A stretch of 64,000 nt of DNA, from positions 310,001-374,000 of the forward strand of contig JALRMH010000035.1 in NCBI GenBank assembly GCA_026119935.1, given 5' to 3'. Below the pieces are notes generated by a model, which saw nothing but the letters and a program-made list of their open reading frames with translations, was not told the DNA's origin and ran no database searches. Of the stretch, positions 34,565 to 45,581 are shown one piece after another; the first letter of the stretch is position 1, and every line of letters begins with the position of its first letter. The position numbers and the translations under genes are program-made. This DNA comes from Endothia cerciana. Lineage: Eukaryota; Ascomycota; Sordariomycetes; Diaporthales; Cryphonectriaceae.

Positions 34565-36295
34565 CTAATCAGGTGCAACATGAATCTGCCAGTAGCCCCT
34601 CCACCTCTTCGGCATACCTTCGTTATGTACAGGGTCATACTCCCTCCTAACCACACCCTCCTCGTCCCTGCCAGACAGGTTTAATAACCCCTCCCGAGCT
34701 CCAGTATCCTGATACGTGACAAAGTCCCGCGTGAGATGGACATACTGCCGTATCCCTTGCTGCGCATCCATGGTCGAACCGGTTGTCCATGAGAGCAGGA
34801 GAGGCTCGACGAGAGGCGCGTCGGTGATCGAGGGGTGCGTGGTTCCTAGGGAGGTCAGGAACCAGCCCTTGGTCCTACACCTACTGCTACCCCTCTCGCC
34901 GCCGTCGTCTCCACACGTTCTCGAGCGGTTATTGAGCCCCTCGGCAATGCCGCGCACGACCTCGAAGTGAGGCCGGCCGAAGAAGAGGCTCGGGCCGGGC
35001 CGGCTCCATGAGGAGCTGTGACAGATGACCACGGGCACGGATATGTCATGGTTCAGAGGCCCGCTGTTCTTCCCCGGGTCGAGGACGACCGCGCCGCGGA
35101 ACCGCATCTCGCGGCGCGTGGGATCCGGGCGCAGGGTGCGGAGGACACCCGTCGCGCCGTACGAGTGCCCGGCCAGGGTGACGTTGGCGGTGTCGAGCCG
35201 CCCGGCGAAGGACGACAGGAGGTCCGGCGGGGCGCGGGCCGGGTGGCGCGGGTTCCGGGCGGCGACCTCCTCGGCGGCGGACGGGGACGCGGTGAGCTGG
35301 CGGAGGACGTCGGCGGCGGCCTCGATCTCGGCCTCGCGGAAGGACAGCTGTGCCTCCTTCACCGCGGCCTTGTCCAGCTTGCCGCCGCCGTCATAGGAGG
35401 CCGGGTCGAGATCGTCGAGGCGGAGGCTATATCTCCACTTTGGCCGTCCAGCCCCGCCCCCGCGCAGGACTGCGGTCCCCGGGCTGGACCCGTCGCGGTG
35501 TTCGATGGCCGCCACGACGACGCCGCGCGACGCGAGCTCGCCGAGGTAGGAGGTGTAGTCCGTGCGGGACGAGGCCATCCCGTGGGAGAAGATCACCACG
35601 GGCAGCCGTTCCCCGGCCGCACCGCGGTCGTGCCCGGGAGGGGCACCGGCGGGGAGCAGGGGGGCGCCGACCCGGGCCGGGATCGTGATGCCGCCCACCG
35701 TCAGCCACATCGCGAACGTGAGGGCGTTCCGGACGAGGACATTATCCATCCCTATAAAGCACGCGTAGCCTCTTGCTGTCGCGGAGACGGGCTTGGGGAC
35801 CCAGTAATACAGCTCCTCTCCGTGCCTGTCCCTGCTGGTGCCCTGGTGGGTGGGGTAGTAGAGCGTGAAGAGCACCGTCTCAACCTCGAAAGCAGGGCCC
35901 CCGCCGTCCTTGAGGGCGATCGGGCTGACACACCGGGGTGCCGGGAGTGGGACCTCGATGTCCAGAGCGCCGACACCGTAGGGCCCGGTGTAGTCCGGGA
36001 GTGGTGATGCGAAGAGCGGGCGGGACGTGAGCAGGCGGTATAGCATGTAGAGGGCGAGGGCGGTGAGGAGGATGTAGCGGATCGTGAGGCGGGGGCGGAA
36101 GAAGAATGTCACCAGAGGGGCGCATCTCCTAGTGAGGGCGTTCAGGATCTCATAGACCCTGCCGAGGCGGGATGCTGTTGGTGATGTCGCTGTTGAGCGC
36201 AGCCACTTTGGCGTGGTGGCATATCCGTGCTGGGTGGGGAGGGTGTCGTCTTCAGCCCCCAAATACGACATAGAAACCTCGTCGAACTCGCGCAT
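34565..36295 (-). CDS. Membrane-anchored PAF-acetylhydrolase-like lipase
   Basis: Single exon on the minus strand, 576 residues. A membrane segment near residues 72-92 (YILLTALALYMLYRLL) follows a cytosolic tail, suggesting a type II anchored protein. The rest is a platelet-activating-factor acetylhydrolase (plasma/isoform II) alpha/beta hydrolase. It has LPVVIFSHGMASSRTDYTSY with the oxyanion region, LASRGVVVAAIEHRDGSSPG, and the nucleophile in LAGHSYGATGVL (S378, GHSYG). The acid is probably in GAVVLDPG, and THPSITDAPLV supplies the histidine. Family members remove short or oxidised acyl chains from phospholipids. The Gly/Pro/Arg-rich stretch (APPGHDRGAAGERLP) is a probable loop. The DNA is very GC-rich, so long shadow frames appear on the other strand. 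Confidence 0.88.
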   Translation of the reverse strand: MREFDEVSMSYLGAEDDTLPTQHGYATTPKWLRSTATSPTASRLGRVYEILNALTRRCAPLVTFFFRPRLTIRYILLTALALYMLYRLLTSRPLFASPLPDYTGPYGVGALDIEVPLPAPRCVSPIALKDGGGPAFEVETVLFTLYYPTHQGTSRDRHGEELYYWVPKPVSATARGYACFIGMDNVLVRNALTFAMWLTVGGITIPARVGAPLLPAGAPPGHDRGAAGERLPVVIFSHGMASSRTDYTSYLGELASRGVVVAAIEHRDGSSPGTAVLRGGGAGRPKWRYSLRLDDLDPASYDGGGKLDKAAVKEAQLSFREAEIEAAADVLRQLTASPSAAEEVAARNPRHPARAPPDLLSSFAGRLDTANVTLAGHSYGATGVLRTLRPDPTRREMRFRGAVVLDPGKNSGPLNHDISVPVVICHSSSWSRPGPSLFFGRPHFEVVRGIAEGLNNRSRTCGDDGGERGSSRCRTKGWFLTSLGTTHPSITDAPLVEPLLLSWTTGSTMDAQQGIRQYVHLTRDFVTYQDTGAREGLLNLSGRDEEGVVRREYDPVHNEGMPKRWRGYWQIHVAPD

Positions 36296-37564
36296 TGTAT
36301 CTGGGGTGTGAGCAGTTATTCAACCCATCTCATCGATCAGGCTGGAAATATTATGGAGAGGCTGGGGAAGAAAGCGAGGAAAGCAGGCTGAGGCTGAAGG
36401 GTAAGATCGTCATGGAGTCAGAGGTGGCGAATCACGTCCGTACCCTTACCCTAGCGAATTGGTGATCTCAATCCAACACGGTCTCTGGTTCCGAAGGCTG
36501 TCTCTGAGACATGCCTCAACTTTTGTGTTCTTGGTCTCCTGTCATTTGTCTTTTATCATGGTTACATAGTAATTACGTTTTCCTAGAGTGGGTGGATCAG
36601 TCCCAAAAAGGCCGCCCGAAAGGGGGGATGGGGGGGAAGGGTTGCTTTCACTCATATCAGGATGCAAATCAGGATGCATATCAGTATATGCGGCGATGGC
36701 TGCCGTGAAACATGCCATGAGCTCGTTGGAATAAAACATTTCGAGACCTTATCAACTACCTGATACTGTTTCTCTCAGAGGCAAACATACTTTGCTTCCA
36801 CTTTACCTATCCCCTGCACCTCCTTAGCCTTCTCTCCGAGACGCAAGCGCCTTGATGATCTGTGTATGCTGTGTGGGTTTGTTTGATAGAGTACCTACAA
36901 TGACAGATTCTACAGCGTATTCCGTCTTGTTTTGCTTCAGATTTCCTAGAACGACAGCTTCAAGCATGAATGTAAATGCGTTCGCCGCTGCCATCATTGC
37001 AGGAGCTCTCACGAGTGAGGGTATGGAAGCCTCAGGTCTCTAATTAGGTACATACTCACATCTCTTTGACTGACACTTGGTCAGGTCTTGCTCCGCCGAA
37101 TCACGTACACCCTCTCGGTTCTACGGCAAACTGTGGAATAGCCACCACAGGACGGCGTTGCTAAGTCACGACCGGTCTTCTGACACGTCAAGTTTCTGGG
37201 CTGTCTTTCCAAGATGATGAATGTTTCTACGATCTGCTGGTTGCGATCCTGATGGTCCATGCAAATTGGCATCTCACCCGAGTTCAGTCCGCTAGTGTCC
37301 TCGACTCGAAAATTTGATAAAGAAGTTTATTCGTTCTCTCAATGTTTCTTGTAGAAATGTCTCTTCAATGATAAAGCGCGATGTTTGGCCCCTAGTCGGA
37401 GGAAGCTCCTAATCTGACACGTTAGGGCTGGCGTCTGGACCCGGATTATTCGCCAAGACGACATTTAGAGCAGGTGGGATTCAATACAACGAATCTTGAC
37501 GCCCCGCAGTAATCTTGAGGCGGGCAGCGTAACTGATCATCAGCTACGCAGCTTCTGAAGATAG

Positions 37565-37816
37565 ATTATCCTTGTTAGGGTATGGAACTCGGGCATCCTC
37601 CTGACTCTCTTCGCCACGATTCTCACCGCCACCGAGGTGAACGGCACTCTGGGTCGAAGCGTCACCAGGACGTTCTTGGTTTTCGGCTTGGTATTCGTGC
37701 TCTCGTTCCTGCTTCTTGGCCTGTCACACGGAGATCCTGCCTCAGATGGGGATACCCAAGAATACGTTGGGCCAACACGCTGCAGCCAACAGGACGCTCG
37801 TCGTCCTATTAGTTGA
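37565..37816 (+). pseudogene. Coding-like fragment with two hydrophobic segments
   Basis: An open frame without an upstream ATG runs from after a TAG (37562-37564) to TGA (37814-37816). Its codons look coding: VWNSGILLTLFATILTATEV, then NGTLGRSVTRTFLVFGLVFV and LSFLLLGLSHGDPASDGDTQ. The second hydrophobic stretch is long enough to span a membrane. TTAG just before it could be a splice acceptor. I recognise no family; it may be the last exon or remnant of a lost membrane-protein gene. The opposite strand is also open, so the call is weak. Confidence 0.25.
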
Positions 37817-37865
37817 GGGCCAAGACAGGATGCAGAAACCAACATGCATATGGGACGTGGCTGTG

Positions 37866-37910
37866 CCTGGATGCCTCAGGCATCCAGGAAGGGACCTTCG
37901 TGTATAAATA
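37866..37910 (+). promoter_or_regulatory. 10-bp palindrome next to a TATA box
   Basis: CCTGGATGCC, spacer TCA, then GGCATCCAGG form a perfect inverted repeat (37866-37888). Fourteen bp downstream lies TATAAATA (37903-37910). The layout is that of a core promoter with a dimeric-factor site, yet no convincing frame follows, so it may be a relict promoter or drive a non-coding RNA. Confidence 0.35.
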
Positions 37911-38074
37911 GGCGACGTCTGAGACCATCGGCGTCGTACAGGGAAGATCCCTCAAGCACTCCTTGGCCTCCCTTAGAGATTATCGTTGAATAAGACCAGA
38001 CCCCTCCAAGCCCTCACATGAGCCCTTGTAACATGGCCTCATCATGGGTACCTGGACGATTCATGCTTTTTATT

Positions 38075-38104
38075 CAAAAAAAACCCCCCCCAAAACCCCC
38101 CCCC
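38075..38104. repeat. A8-C8-A4-C9 tract
   Basis: Alternating blocks of A and C on plus (G and T blocks on minus). The minus strand could form a G-quadruplex. No gene is adjacent. Confidence 0.7.
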
Positions 38105-40730
38105 GAAAAACCATCGATATTTGAGTATTTTATGGTAGATCGACTCTCGTCGTCGTGTAGATAACATGTTTTGATCACGGGGCATGTGAGGATCCTCCGT
38201 TGTTTTGTGGTCATCAACACTCACCTCCACTGAGGCAGACTAAGGATATCAGGTGTTGTGGGTTAGTATCAATGGGGAAATACTGCTCTTCTAGCTCAGA
38301 ATGACAGGTGCGAACGAAGTTTCTCGCAAGAGACAAAGTTTTATATCGGATGGAGCGCCATGGTGTGAACTAATTATTGTCGACCTACAATCCACTGTTG
38401 CGACAGTTCCGTCCTTCGTATGTTTCTTTCGTCTGTGACCTCGCCGAGAGGCCTGCGCGAGAGACGCGTTGCGTACACTTCTCTAACTTGCTCAAATGAG
38501 GCTCTCGTGATTTGCGGGCTCGGTATGATAGATCACCGGGTATGGGACATCCAAGAGTAGTCTCATCCGTACTGTTAGAATTTGGTTACCATAACCGCTA
38601 CTTTGGTTGAGAACTGCAAGCTCTCGCTCTTGGTCGGTGAGGATCAGGCCCAGGAATTTGACATCCGCAGAGATATACAGACAAGCACCAGGCTATGGCC
38701 ATTCTGAATGAGCCCAGGAGGAGCCCTCAGTGGCCTCATTGTTTAAGTCATCTTTATCATTTAAGTCACGGAGTATATTATCGGAAGCTACATCCGGGAT
38801 GGGGCATGAGCCCAAAACGTCAGGCACAGGCAACTCGCTCAGTGGACGACGTCAACATGAATTTTACGAGGAATCTGATAATGGAGACGTACAGGTGCGG
38901 CAGTCACGCTTTCGTTGCCTTAGTACTATTCTGTGGATATGGGCGCGAGATTTGAACAGTGACCTGGGAGGTGCCCCCTCGGTCAATGCACAGCATGACT
39001 CTGACATTCAAGACATTCGAATCTAGCCAATGTAGATAACCTGTCTACAACAAAGGCCCCATGACCTTTCGGAGAACGATATCAACTCAGGGCGTTATTA
39101 TGCGCGCTTGAAACACGGGTGTGGAGGCCATCTGGAGGCAGGTATGCAAGTATGGGGACTGTCGGATGGAACCATAGGCCTCGGGTGTGTGGAACTTCGG
39201 GCCTGACCTGGCTCTGAACAACGCCTCGGAGATATGAAGTGGCGAGAATATCAAGTAGTGACGCCGGGTGTGCTGGGTCGAATGCCAGTGCTGCGCCCGG
39301 CTTGCCCGTGATCGATGCGCAGTGTGTTGGCGACTTACAGACCTTCTCAAAACGGACTGATCGAGCTGTCCAGGGCTGGAAACAAGCTATTTAGGCAACA
39401 TAGTGGTAACTCAACGGCAGTTTGTCGATCAAGACTACGAGTGACGGCGCCGCAAACGCAAAGACTTAGTGAGGGCCCCTATGGTACAAATGGCACCTCC
39501 CGTACTCTCGAGGCTCCGTGTAAATACGATCATCACTTCTATAAAGGGAATTTTGTTCGAGATCTCTACATATATACCATATAGTAACAAGCCCTTTTGT
39601 GGGTTGACCTGTCGTGAGACCATATGAGGAAGGTAACTTCGGCGGCCTATGTGGATATGCAGCTCCAGATCTACCGACGAACGTAACCCGAAGGTGCGTT
39701 CGAATTGGAGATAAAGGCTTGCATTGCCGTCTGTCGATATCCTCAATATGGAAGGTCAAAAATAAACTCACGCAGGCGGGAGAGAGCCGCAATGCGCCCT
39801 GCAAAGCCACTATGGGGCAAATTGGCATGAGTTCTGTCAAGAGCACCACTCGAAAGCGAAAGCGTGATACGGACTCAACATTACATATATTCAGTCCATC
39901 AAGTTGTTCAAAAGACCGGTGTTTTAGAGGCCGTCCTCGATCACGACACATTCGGAACAAATGACAAAATTTCCAATAGCCTCCTATCTCCCCGGTGGCT
40001 GGCTGTCACCTGGAGCGAGCGGGGTTTGGACTATTGAGCAAATCAGTGTGGTATTTGACGGCGACTCCACGAAAGCTCTGCCCTGATTGACCAGAAATCA
40101 CTTCGGGACAAGTCCGGTTCCAGAACCGACTGGACAATACATGAACCCTTCCGAGAATATGTCGTGCATATGCAGCGGGACCCTTGCGATTGGGACATCC
40201 TCCGAGCACGAGACCCTAATTTACACAGACATGAGCCGTGTCCATGCATCGACGTATTCAGTCCTGGACGACATTGGCTCTGGTCACACGACATGCATGC
40301 TTACCTGGGTGGTAGCCCCTGAGCTGTTCCCAACATCCCGATTTGTTCCCATACTCGCCCAACGGCCAGTACAACGAGCGTGGGTATGCTCACATGCCTT
40401 TTCGGCATCTCTCAGCCCGGTGCACCATCTCGCCTGGACCTGCAGGTGTACCAACCACCGGGGATAGGGTGGGCCCCTCACTTTTATGCCGTTCCCGGAA
40501 AGAAGACGTGATGACAGCACTGGCGGTGTTATGGACCGCTTCCACATCGGAACCGGGACAGCTCATGAGTGGGTCGCCGTAGTCTTGTATAAAGTAAGAG
40601 GCCATCCACCCGCTTTGGTCGAACATACAACCGTAGCGTTAAGGCAAGACCCTGAGCTCCGATGATCCACGACAGATCCCATTACGACACTCCTTTCTGA
40701 GTCTGAGCCATTCGTTGACGTGTGAAGAAG

Positions 40731-42810
40731 ATGCCTGAGGAGAAGGATTTGGAAGTGGCGGTGGCCTCGAGCCAGACGAGCGCCAGCAACAAGGAGATCA
40801 GTGATGCTGAAGCTGACGGCATTGATTGGTCACTAGAGGAAGAGCAGAGACTGGTTCGCAAGTCAGTTAGCCGTCGACTGCCATGGAGATTGACACAGGC
40901 TGACTAGGCTTGCCAGGCTTGACTGGATCATCCTACCTCCTCTAGTATTCGCTTTCCTTGCTCTCCAGCTGGATAGAGGTAACATGTAAGCCACAGGCAG
41001 TTGATTAGCCGCCTGAGTCTTGGACTAACATCCGGGAACAGAGGGGCGGCATACACCGACGGCTTCGCCCTTGACGTTGGCATAACACAGGACCAGTACA
41101 ATACCGGAAACACCTTATTCTCAGTTGGTACTGTCGTGCTTCAGGTAGGGATCGACCCCGCTCTGTCTCAGGAGCTCATAAAGCCGTACAAAGCTGACCG
41201 GAACCCAGATACCAAGCAACTTGATCCTCTACAGGATCGGACCAACGATCTGGGTTGTGGCACAGATATTCGCGTTTGGCTTGGTGTCTACATTCCAAGC
41301 TTGGCAGCACGGCCGTCGAGCGTTCTTCGCAACGCGAACGCTTCTCGGGTAGGTGCTTCTGTCTCCGCCACACCCCGTGCTGACACCACGCGATCCCCGC
41401 CGAATAGGTGTGCCAAATCAATCCGAGCATCTCGAAAGTTGACTTTTGACTTGGCAGGCTGTGCGAATCCGGTTTTATTCCTGCTGGTCTCTACACACTT
41501 TCACGATGGTACAAGAAGGGCGAGATCAGCAAGAGATACGCCATATACTTTTTTGGAAACAACCTGGCGACTGCGATATCCGGTCTCCTGGCCTCTGGCA
41601 TGTATGTCGTATTGCGCCTGTTCCAATTGGGGCCCAATCACTGATGTGAATACACAGATTGCGTCTTGACGGCGCACGCGGATTCTTTGGGTGGCAGTGG
41701 CTTTTCATTGTAGGTGATTCGATTCATGTTGATGCGGCGCCGCTAATGGACCCCCAGATCGAAGGTATATGGACGCTTGCCACTGGCGTTTACTTCGCCA
41801 TCATCTTTCCGAAGTCACCCGATCATCCCGTCTCACTTGTAGGCATCCGCTGGTTCAACGAAAGGGACTCACGCATCATGACAAGCAGGGTCTTGATCGA
41901 CGACCCGGCCAAAGCCCAGGGACGGCTGCATGTGAGCTGGCATGAAATCAGGCGCACGGTAAGTCGCAGTTCCTTGAAAACACTCTAGTCTCATGAGCTG
42001 AGATATCGATTTACCAGATCACGAACTGGAGACTCTTCTCCCATATTGTTATACCTCTTGCTGGAATAGCGCCCGCTTGGACCCTTGGTGCCTATGCGCC
42101 CTACTTGATCATGGAAATGGGTTACGGCTTGCTTGAAGCCAATGCATTATGCTCTATCGGGGGCTTCATGTTGTTGCCAATGAACCTTCTCTGGGGTTAT
42201 ATCGCGTAAGCTTTGGTGGAGATAGCGACTACGTGATGAGTCTGCTAACGAAAAGTAGCGACAAGACTCGTCGCCGCGGGATGATGGTGTCAATCGGGCT
42301 CTGCCTGTTCCTCGCCTTCACGGTCAGTTTCTCTCACGGTTTTGACAAACGCTAGCGAAAATTGCTTAACTTTTCCTCCGCTACTCCAGATCGCTAATCG
42401 CAAGCTTATTCTCGTCGACGATAAGCAACTGAGGCTCCCAATGCTCATCTTCATGGTAGCATTCTCCGCCTGCTGGTGTAGGTGACCACCAACGAACAGA
42501 ATGGAGGCCCTCGCCACTAACTTCGGTGACCTCAGATCCTATCAATGCATCCTTAGTCGCACTTAACGCGAGTACCCCCGAGGAGAGATCAGTATCCTTA
42601 GCAACGGTCACAATGTGTGCCAACCTTGCCGGCATCATCGGTAGCAACCTCTTCCGGGCGTCTGATGCCCCCTGGTACCCCCATGGTTGGGACTCCCTCT
42701 GTGCAGTTGTGGGAACGGCCCTCGCGTTCTCCTTGATCGTGAACCTGCAGTACTACATCTTGAACAGACGACTGCGGAACAAGGAGGGGGTGGAGCCATG
42801 GCACATCTGA
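40731..42810 (+). CDS. Dal5-like MFS permease (anion:cation symporter), 11 exons
   Basis: Exons: 40731-40861, 40917-40985, 41042-41144, 41209-41348, 41458-41601, 41658-41709, 41758-41958, 42018-42205, 42259-42322, 42390-42477, 42536-42810, giving 484 residues. Ten introns of 48-109 bp keep phase throughout. Family marks: RLVRKLDWIILPPLVFAFLA then LQLDRGNIGAAYTDGFALDV (TM1), LFSVGTVVLQIPSNLILYRI (TM2-3), LLGLCESGFIPAGLYTLSRWY (TM4), GARGFFGWQWLFI (TM6), NWRLFSHI (TM7), WGYIADKTRRRG (the loop motif) and the C-terminal EGVEPWHI. These are typical of the allantoate/nicotinate/pantothenate permease group, which imports organic anions across the plasma membrane with protons. The cargo cannot be read. 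No frame breaks are needed, so the gene looks intact despite appearing as fragments before splicing. Confidence 0.88.
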
Positions 42811-43632
42811 TGGCTGGTCAAGAGCCGCTGTCTGAGGATACGATTTAATGGATGGAATAACCACCCACAAGATACCCGGTTCCTGCTTGGAGCTCATATC
42901 ACCTGTACATTCCGCATCGCCTACCCCCCTTCTTCTTTTTCCTTTCCTTTTTCTCTTTATGAATGATTGCATATACCAGCTAGTATACTGGGTTCAAGAG
43001 CTGGGATTCCGGAAAATTTATGGTGGCGGCACCCGCCACTTAAATGTCACGGGGGAGTTTTAGCAATCCAGCAGGCAAGAGAGCGAGCTCGTTCAGTTCG
43101 GGGTGGTGGTTCTTTATTGAGCGAGTCTTCAGCAGCGCGGAGGCAAACGAGTCTTCGAGCGTGGATATAGTACAAGTATCACGTTATTGTGTAAAAGCTC
43201 TGACTTTTGTGGCTTGACTCGAATATCGACACGTAAATACATAGGAATCTTGAATGTCATATTAGAGGTCAGGTTAGATTTATTTAAAGCATAAATTCTC
43301 TATAGACGATACTTCGATTATTATTTCTCACATATTGGGTATCGAAGTACAGAATGCATCACCATTCAATTCTCAAGGTATACAAGGAACCAACATTAAA
43401 CCTACTAAAACCATCTGTTATCCCCACCACCTAATCCCCCACCCCACCTCTGGTGGTGGATGAAGCTACAATGCCCTGGTAGTTGGGGTTAGGGTCTTCA
43501 ATTTCGGAACCCACGGCTTGATCTCAGAGTTTACCGCTACTGAAATGACATCACGCAAGAATCTCTCAACTATCGCCAGTTTTTGCTCTTTCGCTCTTGG
43601 ACCACGAATGCTTTCTCTTGGTCGGTCGCAAC
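42811..43632. other. Intergenic region
   Basis: About 820 bp between the permease and the small protein gene, AT-rich around 43200-43420. No feature recognised. Confidence 0.5.
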
Positions 43633-43995
43633 ATGCGGTTCTTCCCTCGACTTCCCCCTATTCGGTCTCCCTGGAAAGTGCCTTACCAGAGTCAGCTGGC
43701 ACGATATACAAGCCCGACATCTCGTGCGCCACCAATAAGCAACAAGAACCCGACTGTCTTGTCAGAGCAAGAGGCCGGAGGTACAAGCTCGGCTGGAGCG
43801 TCAGATTCCGGAAAAGTAGCGCAGGTTATCAATGATGCCCCAAAGAAGAAGTCTGTGGCGGAGCTGGACGAGGAGCTGAGACTGAAGATGGAGGGTATGT
43901 CGGGCGATGGAGGCTCGGCCGGTGTGGAATATGAGAACGGGAAGGCGGAAGGTCTGAAGAGGGGTGTCAAAGCCAACATGTTTAGGGTCATTTGA
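43633..43995 (+). CDS. Small conserved-looking protein, probably mitochondrial
   Basis: Single exon, 120 residues, from ATG at 43633. The N-terminus (MRFFPRLPPIRSPWKVPYQS QLARYTSPTSRAPP) is rich in Arg/Ser/Pro and lacks acids for 40 residues, like a mitochondrial presequence. The C-terminal half is acidic, then basic: KKKSVAELDEELRLKMEGMS, GDGGSAGVEYENGKAEGLKR, GVKANMFRVI. That block has the look of a short conserved fungal protein of unknown function, and I assign none. Codon use is coding-like. An overlapping frame starting at 43518 is less convincing because it runs into irregular sequence. Confidence 0.6.
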   Translation: MRFFPRLPPIRSPWKVPYQSQLARYTSPTSRAPPISNKNPTVLSEQEAGGTSSAGASDSGKVAQVINDAPKKKSVAELDEELRLKMEGMSGDGGSAGVEYENGKAEGLKRGVKANMFRVI

Positions 43996-44800
43996 GAACA
44001 GTAGAAGGTCTGCTTCTACACCGACCAAGAGGGGAATACCTAAGAGTGGGTGATCCGACGCAGGAAAAGGCGCATTCTGAGCAACACACAACACATGGCC
44101 GGCTTGTCAGCGTACGGGCAAGATATTGTGCCATTCACCGCAGCCGCTAGGGGTGCCAAACCTGGTCACTCGATATCGAGTTCCCTCGTTCAAGGGAAGA
44201 AGAATAAGAAAGAAGGCAAGAAAAAAAAAAGGGAAAGAAAAAAATGTCATGCGCGATAACCATGGATATCTCCTGCGGCTGTGAATGAAGGCTGTCCTGT
44301 CCACACCCGATTCTATCTCGAATAAGTGGACAACCCATAATCCTCAGCGAGTGTTCGCATGGCGTTAGTTGATTCAGCAATCTCTGACTCATAGGCGATC
44401 CAATACTGAGACTCGTTGATCGTTTCAACAAGTATTATATGTCATGGTACTGGTTGAAGTTATTGACACCTGTCCTCAGGCACAAATGATGACCCGGGCC
44501 AACGCTTGTATCCACAACATATGATAACGGCCTTGTAGAAATCGGCATCGGCACGGCGGAACTAACTGCATTCATCTCTTTTACGCATACGTATCTCGTT
44601 GGCTTACCATCTGAACCCCAGACTGCATCCTTCACCAGTGATCCTAGCGAGTGTGCACGCGGGTGCCCTCAGCTAATGACTTTGTGGGAGCGCACTCTTT
44701 TGGTGAATCAGAGCCAGAACTAACATAAAAGGCGCTCTTCTCCCCCACTGACGACTTTGGATCAGTGGCTAATGTTCCAGTGTTCTCTAATCTGATCACA
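43996..44800. other. Intergenic region
   Basis: About 800 bp with an A-rich stretch near 44215-44245. No supported gene. Confidence 0.5.
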
Positions 44801-45581
44801 ATGCCCGAATTCATCATCAGCAACTGCACCGTCGACGATGCCGCTGATGTGGCTCGCAACAACATGAGCGCATTCTGGCAAGATCCGAATTGGCGGTGCA
44901 TGTGGCGCAAAACAACCCTTGACAATGTGATTGAACAGTGTACAGCCCGAACGCCTCGCAATTTGCTCAACGACAGCGTTCTGTTACGACATTTTAAGGC
45001 CGTGGACTCCACAACGGGAAAGTTCGTGGGGTATGCTCGCTGGAGATTGCCAGTGAAGTATTGTCAGAACGAGGATGGTAGCCCGGTGTGGCCGGAAGGG
45101 CAGGTCCCCGATGTGAGCCCGGAGGAGAGAGTGAACATCACGAAGAGGGCCGAGGCAGCGTGGTGGAACTACGAGTCGGATGGAGATGTATTGGACGTGC
45201 TAGTGCGGAAAATCAAGAATGACATCCGCGCAAAGAAGGACTACATCGGTAAGCACTTATAAATTTCACCTCAACAGCCCAAGCCGGGCCCAATTGTTGT
45301 CCTGTAAAGCTGAGACTGTGACTTTAGAACTTGACTTCTTCGCTGTTCATCCTGATAATCAGGGTCAAGGAGCAGGGATTGCACTCTTGAATCATGGCAT
45401 CAAAAAGGCTGAAGAGTTGGGTGTTGATATCTTTGTAATGGCATTCGTCGGAGGGTTTGGTGTTTACAAGCGTATGGGCTTCAAGTTACTCGACTCGTTG
45501 GTCCAAGATGCTACCCCGTATGGCGGTACTGACTCCTACGCCGTTCAATTCTTGGAGTACGAAGTTGGGAAAGAACACTGA
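44801..45581 (+). CDS. GNAT-family N-acetyltransferase
   Basis: Two exons, 44801-45248 and 45328-45581 (79-bp intron, GTAAGC...TTTAG), 233 residues. The N-terminal half (MPEFIISNCTVDDAADVARN NMSAFW) and FVGYARWRLPVKY form the first GNAT strands. After the intron, ELDFFAVHPDNQGQGAGIALLNHGIKKAEE holds motif A for acetyl-CoA (Q-G-Q-G-A-G), and GFGVYKRMGFKLLDS is the usual C-terminal block. This sub-type is common in filamentous fungi as single acetyltransferases of unknown substrate. It lies next to the candidate mycosporine cluster, 660 bp from the 3' end of the reductase gene. An in-frame extension to 44765 without ATG was not used. Confidence 0.85.

Larger units (their letters stand above)
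36296..40730. other. Gene-poor region (4.4 kb)
   Basis: Starts with the divergent promoter side of the PAF-acetylhydrolase-like gene and ends at the permease start. It contains a coding-like fragment (37565-37816), a perfect palindrome beside a TATA box (37866-37910) and an A/C tract (38075-38104), listed separately. The other short frames show no family resemblance. The region may hold decayed genes. Confidence 0.5.

Noticed and set aside
35018..36007. 329-codon plus frame opposite the PAF-acetylhydrolase-like gene
   Set aside because: Gly/Arg/Ala-rich shadow typical of GC-rich coding DNA; the minus frame has the catalytic motifs.
39466..39960. 164-codon minus frame
   Set aside because: Irregular composition, no motif, and the overlapping plus frame is equally open.
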